A DNA stretch of 6,960 nt from Chitinophagaceae bacterium UBA3430 (GCA_002378975.1 DFST01000040.1:1-6960); one strand, 5' to 3'. Positions 1-5,696 are shown, counted from the first letter of the stretch. Notes: generated from the sequence alone by a model not told the origin. A program made the numbers and translations.

Positions 1-209
1 TTCAAGATCAGGTTCTTCCACCGGCTGCCGGTAAAGCGCCCGGTTGTAGGGAATGAGGTTTCGATACTAACTCCTTGATTAACATAGATATACACATGAT
101 AAATCAGGGTGGGTTTCACCCGCTTATAGACTAGAAACAGGCTTTGATCTTCAGCGATCAGCACCTCCACGCGGCTCCGGACAGCCTCTATGAGTCCCAA
201 ATTGCTCAT
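1..209 (-). pseudogene. rimP: ribosome maturation factor RimP, 5' part, frameshifted and cut by the window edge
   Basis: RimP is the cytoplasmic 30S-subunit maturation factor, usually encoded just ahead of nusA and infB, which would lie beyond the left edge. The frame opens at ATG 209 (MSNLGLIEAV...) and reads 51 residues through ...QGVSIET. The expected continuation, YNRALYRQ followed by an acidic stretch, is present but in the next frame (54 down to 1), so one base appears to be missing near 55-56. As I remember the Bacteroidota family, the order 'FLV-xIRxKPTNN-x-KVFxDxDxGVxIE-CxQYNRALYR' matches throughout, but several usually conserved positions differ here (FLVY for FLVD, LIYHV for NNIKV, YVN for DxD). 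These substitutions favour genuine decay over a lone sequencing error. The frameshift is seen directly; the family call is recognition; whether the gene is dead is inference. Only about a third of the usual ~155 residues is in the window. Confidence 0.68.
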
Positions 210-214
210 ATATT

Positions 215-248
215 AAAAAAGCAGAAGGGAACGTCTCCGTTCCCTTCT
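215..248 (-). terminator. Rho-independent terminator after ribH
   Basis: On the minus strand an uninterrupted 11-bp stem (arms 248-238 and 233-223, AGAAGGGAACG pairing with CGTTCCCTTCT) closes a four-base loop GAGA. It is followed by GC and six T residues (220-215). It lies about 64 bases beyond the ribH stop, as expected for the end of the ribE-ribBA-ribH transcript. Oddly, the T-tract ends only five bases before the rimP-like ATG at 209, so the same hairpin would also form the leader of any transcript entering that gene. Confidence 0.88.
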
Positions 249-311
249 CAAAGTTTGCAGGTGAAAAGAGAGGGGGAAATGAACGTAAAACAAGTTTTGC
301 CTGAGGAGGTC

Positions 312-734
312 TTAGACAAGCTTGGCGCTCGTGTATACATCGATCATCTGGAGGGCCGTGGCCGCGAACTCGCCACCCTTGTTCATCCGGGTCGGACAAG
401 CCCGCTCCAGCGCATGTTCCTCCGTAAAGGTGGTAAGTATCCCAAAGATTATCGGGATGGTGGCAACCGTCGAAAGCTGACTCAATCCCTGCGTAACATA
501 GTCACAAACAAATTGATAATGATCGGTCTCGCCTTTGATCACCGCACCCAGCACAATGATCGCCTTGAAAGAGGAAGTATCCAACAGCTGCTTGGTCAAG
601 CCCACCGTTTCAACCGCTCCGGGAACGACAAATACTTTATAGGCAACTGATCGTTGATCCAATTCAGCTACCGCACCCGCTAATAATTTATCGGTAATCT
701 CCTGATTAAAGTTAGCCTTGACGATCGCGATCAT
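312..734 (-). CDS. ribH: 6,7-dimethyl-8-ribityllumazine synthase (lumazine synthase)
   Basis: This cytoplasmic enzyme condenses 5-amino-6-ribitylaminouracil with 3,4-dihydroxy-2-butanone 4-phosphate to give lumazine, the penultimate step to riboflavin. The 140 residues show the family landmarks in order: the substrate-stacking Phe in NFN (8-10), VPGAVE (37-42), GAVIKGETDHYQFV with the presumed catalytic His72 (63-76), IPIIFGILTT (93-102), and the phosphate-binding ERACPTRMNKG region with Arg111 (110-120). The ATG overlaps the ribBA stop (ATGA, 731-734), implying translational coupling. An in-frame TAA four codons upstream rules out an earlier start. The protein therefore lacks roughly the first 12-15 residues that form the N-terminal strand in longer members such as the 154-residue B. 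subtilis enzyme. It is the last gene of the operon and is followed by a strong terminator. Confidence 0.95.
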   Translation of the reverse strand: MIAIVKANFNQEITDKLLAGAVAELDQRSVAYKVFVVPGAVETVGLTKQLLDTSSFKAIIVLGAVIKGETDHYQFVCDYVTQGLSQLSTVATIPIIFGILTTFTEEHALERACPTRMNKGGEFAATALQMIDVYTSAKLV

Positions 735-1945
735 ATAAGTATGTTATTGGCGTGTTTGCCCAGTTTTTGTTTTTCCCAGAGATAGCGCTGGTTGTGTTCA
801 TTCAGCGCTGCCGGATGGGCTGCAACAGAAAAGGAAAGACCGGCCGATCGAATGGCCTCAACCTTAGCCGGATTATTGGTAAGCAAAACAAATTCTTCGT
901 AGCAAACCTTTTTCAGGATATGAATGCCCTCGAGATACTCCCGTTGATCAGGTGCAAATCCCAGTTCAATGTTGGCAGCGTACGTATCTAGCCCCTGATC
1001 TTGCAAGGCATATGCCTTCAGTTTGTTAGCCAGACCGATCCCTCTTCCTTCATGCCCTTTCAGATAGATCAGCCAACCGTGACCGTTTTCAGCAATGGCT
1101 TTCATCGCGCCCTGCAACTGATCGCGACAATCACAACGCTGACTACCGAATATATCACCGGTATGACATTCGCTGTGCAAACGGACCAAAGGCTTATTCT
1201 CTTGTTTATGGTTCTGACCCAATACCGTATGCTCAACACCGGTGATCATATTTCGGAAAACCTTCATTTGAAATGCTCCGTATGCCGTGGGAATCAGCGA
1301 TTCGGCAACCATTGCGCAAATTTGCTCCTGTTGATATCGATACGCGCGCAGATCTTCAATGGTGATCATCTTCAATTGATGGCTATCTGCAAATGCTCGA
1401 AGCGCATCCCGACGCATCATAGTTCCGTCGGGCGCCAGTATTTCGCAAATGATCCCCGCTTCGGGTTGGTTCGTCAGTCGACAAAGATCCACTGCCGCTT
1501 CCGTGTGACCCTGCCGTTGAATGACTCCGCCGGGTACAGCCTGTAAGGGGAACAGATGACCGGGCACAATAAAATCGCTTGCCGTACTGTTCGAATCAGT
1601 CACCAACTTGGCAGTAATGGAACGATCGAACGCAGAAATTCCGGTGGTGACGCCGTAAGATTGATTGGCATCGATCGGATCGAGGAAAGCAGTTTGCAAC
1701 AGATCTTCTCGGTTCGACCGCAAACGCTTCAACTGAAGCCGTTCCGCAATCGGGCCGCTGATGGCAATGCAGATTAGCCCTCTCGCTTCCTGCGCACAAA
1801 AATGGATCCACTCGGGTGTAGCGTGCTGTGCGGAGAGAATGATGTCTCCTTCATTTTCGCGAGACTGATCATCGACCACGACCAATGGTTTGCCGGTGGC
1901 AAAATCCCTCAGGGCTGAAGCAATATCATCGAACCGGATCTCCAT
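731..1945 (-). CDS. ribBA: bifunctional 3,4-dihydroxy-2-butanone 4-phosphate synthase / GTP cyclohydrolase II
   Basis: This fusion supplies both branches of riboflavin synthesis: ribulose 5-phosphate to dihydroxybutanone phosphate, and GTP to diaminoribosylamino-pyrimidinone phosphate. Residues 1-205 are the RibB domain, with DDQSRENEGD (25-34), GVTTGISAFDRS (98-109) and the His-Thr-Glu triad in RQGHTEAAVDL (144-154). Residues 206-404 are the RibA domain, with zinc ligands Cys260, Cys271 and Cys273 (HSECHTGDIFGSQRCDC), the HEGRGIGL loop (298-305), LGFAPDQREY (328-337) and LLTNNPAK (354-361). The usual QEGRGIG is HEGRGIG here, a variant also known from plant and actinobacterial enzymes. The length of 404 is normal for the family. 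The start at 1945 lies inside the end of ribE (20-base overlap) and the stop overlaps the ribH start, so the gene is embedded in a coupled operon. Both catalytic sets look complete. Confidence 0.97.
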   Translation of the reverse strand: MEIRFDDIASALRDFATGKPLVVVDDQSRENEGDIILSAQHATPEWIHFCAQEARGLICIAISGPIAERLQLKRLRSNREDLLQTAFLDPIDANQSYGVTTGISAFDRSITAKLVTDSNSTASDFIVPGHLFPLQAVPGGVIQRQGHTEAAVDLCRLTNQPEAGIICEILAPDGTMMRRDALRAFADSHQLKMITIEDLRAYRYQQEQICAMVAESLIPTAYGAFQMKVFRNMITGVEHTVLGQNHKQENKPLVRLHSECHTGDIFGSQRCDCRDQLQGAMKAIAENGHGWLIYLKGHEGRGIGLANKLKAYALQDQGLDTYAANIELGFAPDQREYLEGIHILKKVCYEEFVLLTNNPAKVEAIRSAGLSFSVAAHPAALNEHNQRYLWEKQKLGKHANNILI

Positions 1946-2528
1946 GTGCAGGTAATAATTTCTCTGTGTACTTAGCCAGTATGTCCATTTCCAAATTCAC
2001 TTCATCGCCGACCGTCAGCGTACTGATATTGGTTTTTTGAAGCGTAACGGGAATAATACAAAAACTGATTCGATCACCGTCTAGGGAATTCACCGTTAAG
2101 CTGATACCGTTTATGGCGATGGACCCTTTATAAACAACGTATTTGGATAAATGTTTGGGGATCGATACGGTCAGGATCCAGCTCGCTTCTTCTATTTTGA
2201 TCTCGCTGATCTGACCTACGCCATCAACATGCCCAAGCACGTAATGACCGCCTAATCGATCTGTTGGGCGTAACGGTAATTCAAAATTGATTTTTCGCTC
2301 CGGTACATAATGTTTGATGATGGTCTTATCTATCGTCTCCGGCGATACGTAGAATGAGTGTAGTTCTTCTGAGATCTCCGTTACCGACAAGCAAGCGCCA
2401 TCGATTGCTATACTGTCGCCCAATTGGCAGGCCGGAAGGTCGTTCGGAAAGCGAACGCCAAGCCGCATACCGCCATCAATTGGATCTAATCGCTTAATTT
2501 CTGCCGAACCAACGATGCCAGTGAACAT
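1926..2528 (-). CDS. ribE: riboflavin synthase (alpha subunit type)
   Basis: It catalyses the last step, dismutation of two lumazine molecules into riboflavin plus the pyrimidine that RibH reuses. The 200-residue protein begins with the canonical MFTGIV and contains the two tandem lumazine-binding barrels (about 1-97 and 98-190). Signatures are GDSIAIDGACLSV (37-49), LRPTDRLGGHYVLGHVDG (86-103), GSIAINGISLTV (135-146) and IIPVTLQKTNI (158-168). The MFTGIV start is fixed by homology and sits about 15 bases after the predicted transcription start. It is the first gene of the leftward operon, overlaps ribBA by 20 bases, and is divergent to ribD with only 27 bases between start codons. Confidence 0.96.
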   Translation of the reverse strand: MFTGIVGSAEIKRLDPIDGGMRLGVRFPNDLPACQLGDSIAIDGACLSVTEISEELHSFYVSPETIDKTIIKHYVPERKINFELPLRPTDRLGGHYVLGHVDGVGQISEIKIEEASWILTVSIPKHLSKYVVYKGSIAINGISLTVNSLDGDRISFCIIPVTLQKTNISTLTVGDEVNLEMDILAKYTEKLLPAHGDPVR

Positions 2529-2535
2529 GGTATGC

Positions 2536-2543
2536 TAATTTTG
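2536..2543 (+). promoter_or_regulatory. Bacteroidota -7 promoter element for ribD
   Basis: TAATTTTG fits the Bacteroidota -7 consensus TAnnTTTG exactly. Transcription would start around 2549, about seven bases before the ATG at 2556, giving an almost leaderless ribD message. No convincing -33 TTTG is seen at the usual spacing. The element lies inside the ribE leader. Confidence 0.6.
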
Positions 2544-2548
2544 TGGCG

Positions 2549-2556
2549 CAAAGGTA
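2549..2556 (-). promoter_or_regulatory. Bacteroidota -7 promoter element for the ribE-ribBA-ribH operon
   Basis: The minus strand reads TACCTTTG here, an exact TAnnTTTG match. Transcription would start near 2543 and leave a leader of about 15 bases before the ribE ATG (2528). Its outermost base pair is the A of the ribD start codon (2556). It is five bases from the opposing ribD element, so two polymerases could not occupy both at once. No clear -33 element is visible. The short leader leaves no room for an FMN riboswitch. Confidence 0.6.
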
Positions 2557-3659
2557 TGAGCGTTCAGTCGTCAGTACATATTAAATCTGCCATTGAGTTG
2601 GCCAGATCCGCTTCCAGGGAATCGATCCGTCCAAACCCCTTCGTAGGTGCTATTGTGATGAACGATGCCGGTGCTATTGTGGGAAAAGGATTCCACAAAA
2701 AGTATGGTGAGGCGCATGCGGAAGTGTTTGCCATCCGGGAAGCGGTGGCAAATGGGGCCGATCTGTCGACCTGTACCATGTATGTTACGCTCGAACCTTG
2801 TTCGCACACGGGGAAAACACCTCCTTGCACCGATCTGATCATTTCCAGTGGGATACGAAAGGTGGTGGTTGGTTCAGAAGATCCCAATCCATTGGTGAAT
2901 GGGATGGAGATCCTCCGGCAAGCCGGTATTGTAGTTGTATTGGAAGAATCGAAAGAAGCGCTGGAGCTGAATGCGGAATTTTTTGTCAACCAACGTTTCA
3001 AACGTCCCTATATACGCGCAAAAGCTGCGATCACAAGCGACGGATTCATGGCGCGTGAAAACGGCGACAGCAAATGGATCAGTTCTTCGGAAAGTCGAGC
3101 CTGGGCGCACCAACATTGTCGTGCACAGATAGATGCTATTCTCACTACTGCTACAACCGTATTGGCGGATGATGCAAAAATGAATGTGCGAACGTCTATG
3201 GGTGAAAAAGAATGTACGGCGATCGTGATTGACAGAGAGCTGAATCTTTTGAAAAAAGATAATCTACCCATTCATTATCCCCGGTCATCTTCGCACTTGT
3301 ATTTGGTTACGGATCGAACTGTATTTCCTGAGACCGATTTAGAATGGACGCGGATCGATGGGAGGTTTGAAAAGGGAATGATAGATGTGAATCTGTTACT
3401 CGATAAATTATATAAAAAGCATCGGATATACAGTGTACTGGTGGAAGCCGGTCCGCGCTTGATCAATCATTTGTTGGGAAAGGGACTGATTGACGAGCTG
3501 GTGTTATTTGAAGCGCCGGTTGTTTTTGGAAATGAAACAGATCGTTATCGGGTGAAGTTGGATGCGCTCCAAGCATTTGATCGAAAAGAGATTTCGATCG
3601 ATGGCCCGGATCGGATCATCGTGTGTCGCAGACCAAACCTTTTAAACATTCTACCTTAA
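2556..3659 (+). CDS. ribD: bifunctional diaminohydroxyphosphoribosylaminopyrimidine deaminase / 5-amino-6-(5-phosphoribosylamino)uracil reductase
   Basis: RibD deaminates the GTP cyclohydrolase II product and then reduces its ribosyl side chain with NADPH. From Met 2556 the protein has 367 residues. The zinc deaminase domain (about 6-145) carries PNPFVGAIV (26-34), HAE (54-56, zinc ligand and catalytic Glu) and PCSHTGKTPPC (81-91, two zinc cysteines). The reductase domain (about 150-360) carries GDSKWIS (170-176), TVLADD (201-206), LVEAGP (295-300) and LIDELVLFEAP (311-321). An in-frame ATG at 2532 exists, but it lies upstream of the predicted -7 element and would add eight unsupported residues, so 2556 is preferred. 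One oddity: the usual 'NPxVxGKGI' loop reads NPLVNGME (111-118), about two residues short. The last codons run into a repeat-like tract. Transcribed divergently from ribE. Confidence 0.96.
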   Translation: MSVQSSVHIKSAIELARSASRESIRPNPFVGAIVMNDAGAIVGKGFHKKYGEAHAEVFAIREAVANGADLSTCTMYVTLEPCSHTGKTPPCTDLIISSGIRKVVVGSEDPNPLVNGMEILRQAGIVVVLEESKEALELNAEFFVNQRFKRPYIRAKAAITSDGFMARENGDSKWISSSESRAWAHQHCRAQIDAILTTATTVLADDAKMNVRTSMGEKECTAIVIDRELNLLKKDNLPIHYPRSSSHLYLVTDRTVFPETDLEWTRIDGRFEKGMIDVNLLLDKLYKKHRIYSVLVEAGPRLINHLLGKGLIDELVLFEAPVVFGNETDRYRVKLDALQAFDRKEISIDGPDRIIVCRRPNLLNILP

Positions 3660-3689
3660 ACCTTCTAATTTAAAACTTCTACCTTCTAC
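3635..3689. repeat. degenerate short tandem repeat tract at the ribD 3' end
   Basis: The plus strand alternates variants of AAACCTTNTAA (3635-3645 and 3658-3667), ATTCTACCTT (3648-3657) and ACTTCTACCTTCTAC (3675-3689). The tract covers the last codons of ribD, the short gap, and the stop plus last few codons of the converging gene. It could be slipped-strand expansion or a degenerate intergenic repeat. No hairpin terminator is seen between the converging genes. Confidence 0.5.
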
Positions 3690-4377
3690 TGACCTTCACA
3701 AGTCTCAGTCCATGACTATAATCCACATACCACCAAACATGTCCGAGGTATAGCGGCTGAATTGGCTTACCATTAAGTCGGTGCCAGCCATAGATAGCCA
3801 CTCGATCATTGTTGGGATATGCTTTCAGTTTTTCTGTTTGAACGATATCCTTTTTAATGCCGGCGATGAGCCCTTTACGGCCTTTACGTTGTCCTTCGAT
3901 TATTAAATGATGTTGCCAAAAGGTAGGCGTACTATCGCGGTAAGCGTACATAGGCATGGGGTCTAACTTGATATGGGCAGCGGCATAGATCTGGTCGACC
4001 ATCTCTGTGGTAGGCAATATGCAATGCAAACTGTCGGTCAGGCGCTGTGCGAGTCGGGCAGTTACATGAACTCTTGCCCAATCTTTGTTTGTACCGACGG
4101 CCAAATAATCGGGGGCTACCCAGAAGATGGTTTTGATGGATTTGCCGGTTATGCTGTCGGTTTGTTTTGTTTTAATGCGAACGAAGCGGCGAAGAAAATC
4201 GGGCATGTTTCCTCGTAGAATCAATGCTTCAGTTAACGAATCGCGTTGCTTCCAATTATAGGAGGCAGCGATGCGATAATATTCCGATCCGGTCATTTCG
4301 TTAGACTTTGTCCACGTCTGACGAAGCGTAGTGCAGGAACAAATGAACATGAATATAATCGGAGAAAGACGAAGCAT
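3679..4377 (-). CDS. conserved lipoprotein-like protein of unknown function
   Basis: I do not recognise a named function. The 232-residue product begins with a short hydrophobic signal (about 3-14) ending in ICSC, an acceptable lipobox with Cys15 as the lipidated residue, so it is probably exported and membrane-anchored. The mature part contains stretches that look strongly constrained: APDYLAVGTNKDWARVHVT (88-106), LPTTEMVDQIY (121-131), FWQHHLIIEGQRKG (153-166) and, near the C-terminus, VAIYGWHRLNGKPIQPLY (193-210) then WYVDYSHGLRLV (216-227). The histidines and aspartates (His156/157, His199, Asp219, His222) are candidates for an active site. From memory, similar 'IYGWH...PIQPL...WYVDYSHG' proteins occur in distant bacteria as uncharacterised proteins, but I cannot confirm it here. 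It converges with ribD and is flanked by degenerate repeats. No clear promoter is seen. Confidence 0.75.
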   Translation of the reverse strand: MLRLSPIIFMFICSCTTLRQTWTKSNEMTGSEYYRIAASYNWKQRDSLTEALILRGNMPDFLRRFVRIKTKQTDSITGKSIKTIFWVAPDYLAVGTNKDWARVHVTARLAQRLTDSLHCILPTTEMVDQIYAAAHIKLDPMPMYAYRDSTPTFWQHHLIIEGQRKGRKGLIAGIKKDIVQTEKLKAYPNNDRVAIYGWHRLNGKPIQPLYLGHVWWYVDYSHGLRLVKVSRR

Positions 4378-4386
4378 GGCTCAAAA

Positions 4387-4427
4387 GAAAGTAGGAAGTG
4401 TAAAATAGAAAGAGTTAAGGTAAATAA
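4387..4427. repeat. degenerate repeat tract upstream of the lipoprotein gene
   Basis: Read on the minus strand this stretch gives TTACCTTAACTC, TTTCTATTTTAC and ACTTCCTACTTTC, which resemble the CTACCTTAAA and ACTTCTACC units at 3635-3689 on the plus strand. The two tracts flank the lipoprotein gene in opposite orientation. The similarity is loose and AT-rich, so chance cannot be excluded. Confidence 0.3.
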
Positions 4428-4524
4428 TTTTTGACTGCCCGTCTCGTTGGTAAACGTTTGATTGGCCACTGGATTGTGATCTAGGTTATAAATAGGCGGA
4501 TCGCATACTTCTATCTTGCTCCTT

Positions 4525-4988
4525 ATGGATTCATCACAGGATTAAGAACACCACTCTGGATGTAAAGCGGATTAAATCGCTGGCGGATGCGGTATTTACG
4601 ATTGTGACCATCTTATTGCCTTTGTCGCTAGCAGTGCCACCAGGAGAGAACGATGAGGGGATTGAAACGTCTTTTGTCGTATCAAATGCTGCCCATGCCA
4701 TTCATTTTCAGTTGGGATTTGTCAGAGTTGATGCGTATTTTGATCCTGATGACTTCCTGTGTTTTAGCGATGTTGGCATACTTCGGGCGGAAGCGGTTCA
4801 TACACCCCTAATTCGATACAAAACGTGATAGGAACATGACCTTGGTGATCGCATTTACAATCATCATTTACTTATTGATCATACCCGTTTCATTATTCCG
4901 TACGCTCTGGGTGGCATTTCTAATTTTTGCTACCTCTTTTCTTCCAGATCTATTTTTGCAGAAACAAGAGCGAAGTGAGTTTACCTGA
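4525..4988 (+). pseudogene. TMEM175-family potassium channel gene, degraded
   Basis: TMEM175 (DUF1211) proteins are six-helix potassium-selective channels of about 200 residues in bacteria. One frame (to the stop at 4828) encodes the first-helix signature VKRIKSLADAVFTIVTILLP, matching the family's 'R-x-x-x-F-S-D-x-V-F-A-I-x-x-T-L-L'. About 35 codons later a different frame carries LAMLAYFGRKRFIHP, a TAA at 4809, and then, still in that frame, TKRDRNMTLVIAFTIIIYLL and FRTLWVAFLIFATSFLPDLF. These look like helix 4 followed by the last two helices. Helices 2-3 seem deleted. The ATG at 4525 opens yet another frame that stops after six codons. Upstream, TATCTTG (4512-4518) is one T short of a TAnnTTTG promoter element, as if the promoter decayed too. 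At least two frameshifts, one deletion and one stop are visible. The family call rests mainly on helix 1 and the overall order. Confidence 0.6.
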
Positions 4989-5010
4989 GGATTGAAAGGT
5001 GAATGGGTAA

Positions 5011-5331
5011 TTATTTAACAGGTGGAGTATAAATTTCATCTCTTCTTTTTTCGAGCTCCTCCTTAATCTCTGCCGGAAAGTAAACACCATCCGACTCCAT
5101 ATCAGCAATGGTTTGAGTGACGTTTTTTACAATTAATTCTTTTACCTTGATAGGAGAATTTTTATACTCGGTTTGGTCAAATATTGTGCCAATATACCGT
5201 ATAAATTGTGCTCGCGGGCTAATTTCACTTCCTGAGACTATTGCCTCTGGTTTAGAAAACTCCCGAAAAATAAACACTCCAAAAATGATAAATAAAATCG
5301 TCACGACAGACGAAAGAATTATGATATCCAT
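5011..5331 (-). CDS. small single-span membrane protein of unknown function
   Basis: The 106-residue product is not recognised. It has one N-terminal membrane segment (about 3-22, IIILSSVVTILFIIFGVFIF) followed by a basic residue, suggesting a signal anchor. A hydrophilic tail of about 80 residues follows, with a predicted helical, charged end (AEIKEELEKRRDEIY, 87-101) and an AQFIRYIGTIFDQTEY stretch (41-56). Which side of the membrane the tail occupies cannot be told. The start ATG follows the stop of the upstream 59-residue gene after a single base (TGA-C-ATG), so the two are almost certainly co-translated. The region is clearly AT-richer than the rib genes, hinting at accessory origin. No terminator is apparent after the stop. 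Confidence 0.65.
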   Translation of the reverse strand: MDIIILSSVVTILFIIFGVFIFREFSKPEAIVSGSEISPRAQFIRYIGTIFDQTEYKNSPIKVKELIVKNVTQTIADMESDGVYFPAEIKEELEKRRDEIYTPPVK

Positions 5332-5332
5332 G

Positions 5333-5512
5333 TCACTTTCGTTTTGAGTTAATATAATTTAATAAACCTAATATGGTAGGTGGCCATAAACCAATAAAGA
5401 TTGCCTTGTTTGAATCATTCTTAATTAGAAAGAGATATTCACTAAAGAATATACAACTTACAGTAACAAGTAGAATTAGCAATTCTACCTTACTAATTTT
5501 TTTCATGAACAT
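5333..5512 (-). CDS. very small two-span membrane protein of unknown function
   Basis: The 59-residue frame starts MFMKKISK (an alternative start is Met3, at 5506) and contains two hydrophobic segments, about residues 10-30 (ELLILLVTVSCIFFSEYLFL) and 38-53 (IFIGLWPPTILGLLNY). A short polar link KNDSNK joins them, and the protein ends in a basic tail NSKRK. The positive N- and C-termini favour a hairpin with both ends in the cytoplasm. The family is not recognised. Support for it being real: the stop at 5333-5335 is one base from the next gene's start, and the hydrophobic/polar pattern is coherent. A rightward frame of similar length overlaps it (5373-5567) but lacks comparable context. Confidence 0.55.
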   Translation of the reverse strand: MFMKKISKVELLILLVTVSCIFFSEYLFLIKNDSNKAIFIGLWPPTILGLLNYINSKRK

Positions 5513-5532
5513 TAGTATAAAATTTAATCTTT

Positions 5533-5540
5533 TAAATATA
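5533..5540 (-). promoter_or_regulatory. possible -7 element for the small membrane protein genes
   Basis: The minus strand reads TATATTTA, seven of eight positions of TAnnTTTG counting the two free ones, about 20 bases upstream of the ATG at 5512. A TTTT lies 20 bases further upstream where a -33 element would sit. The surroundings are AT-rich, so this is weak. Confidence 0.25.
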
Positions 5541-5558
5541 GTCTTTTTTAGCGAGTAC

Positions 5559-5633
5559 TTAAAATAAATTATTCATACAGCAACCAAAAACCACCCCCCC
5601 CGTTAGAATTAAAATTATCACAGCAAAAGACAT
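5559..5633 (-). CDS. possible 24-residue membrane peptide with an in-frame G8 tract
   Basis: The minus strand reads MSFAVIILILTGGVVFGCCM and ends NNLF before TAA. This single hydrophobic segment could span a membrane. AGGA lies five bases before the ATG, a reasonable ribosome binding site. The Thr-Gly-Gly-Val codons contain eight consecutive G (plus-strand C run 5594-5601), so slippage would change the C-terminal half to a short alternative end. It sits about 45 bases upstream of the 59-residue gene in the same direction. A frame this short can occur by chance; conservation would be needed to accept it. Confidence 0.25.
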   Translation of the reverse strand: MSFAVIILILTGGVVFGCCMNNLF

Positions 5634-5696
5634 ATAAATCCTGGGCCAACAATGTTTTCAAATAAACAAGAGTGGAATTTAAAAATTACGGAAAAC

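Noticed and set aside
1..60. Sequence ACCGGCTGCCGGTAAAG resembling part of an RFN element
   Set aside because: Only this fragment resembles the motif; the other helices are missing, and the region reads as the frameshifted rimP coding sequence on the minus strand.
144..650. Rightward 168-residue open frame
   Set aside because: It lies opposite ribH, a terminator and the rimP start; no family features, so it is an antisense shadow.
1001..1546. Rightward 181-residue open frame
   Set aside because: Entirely antisense to ribBA, whose two catalytic domains are complete.
2532..2555. ATG 2532 as ribD start
   Set aside because: It lies upstream of the predicted -7 element and adds eight residues not expected in RibD; ATG 2556 fits both promoter and homology.
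2480..2560. FMN (RFN) riboswitch ahead of ribE or ribD
   Set aside because: Start codons are 27 bases apart and predicted leaders are about 7 and 15 bases; none of the conserved RFN segments are present there.
4604..4828. A 74-residue rightward protein starting at GTG
   Set aside because: The start falls inside the TMEM175 first-helix motif, and the second half after the frame break is not protein-like; it is one frame of the pseudogene.
5373..5567. Rightward 64-residue open frame
   Set aside because: It overlaps the minus-strand 59-residue gene, which has tight coupling to its neighbour and a clear two-segment membrane pattern.
5594..5601. C8 run as a sequencing artefact or CRISPR/repeat feature
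   Set aside because: A lone homopolymer is no repeat array; it is kept only as part of the possible 24-residue frame.
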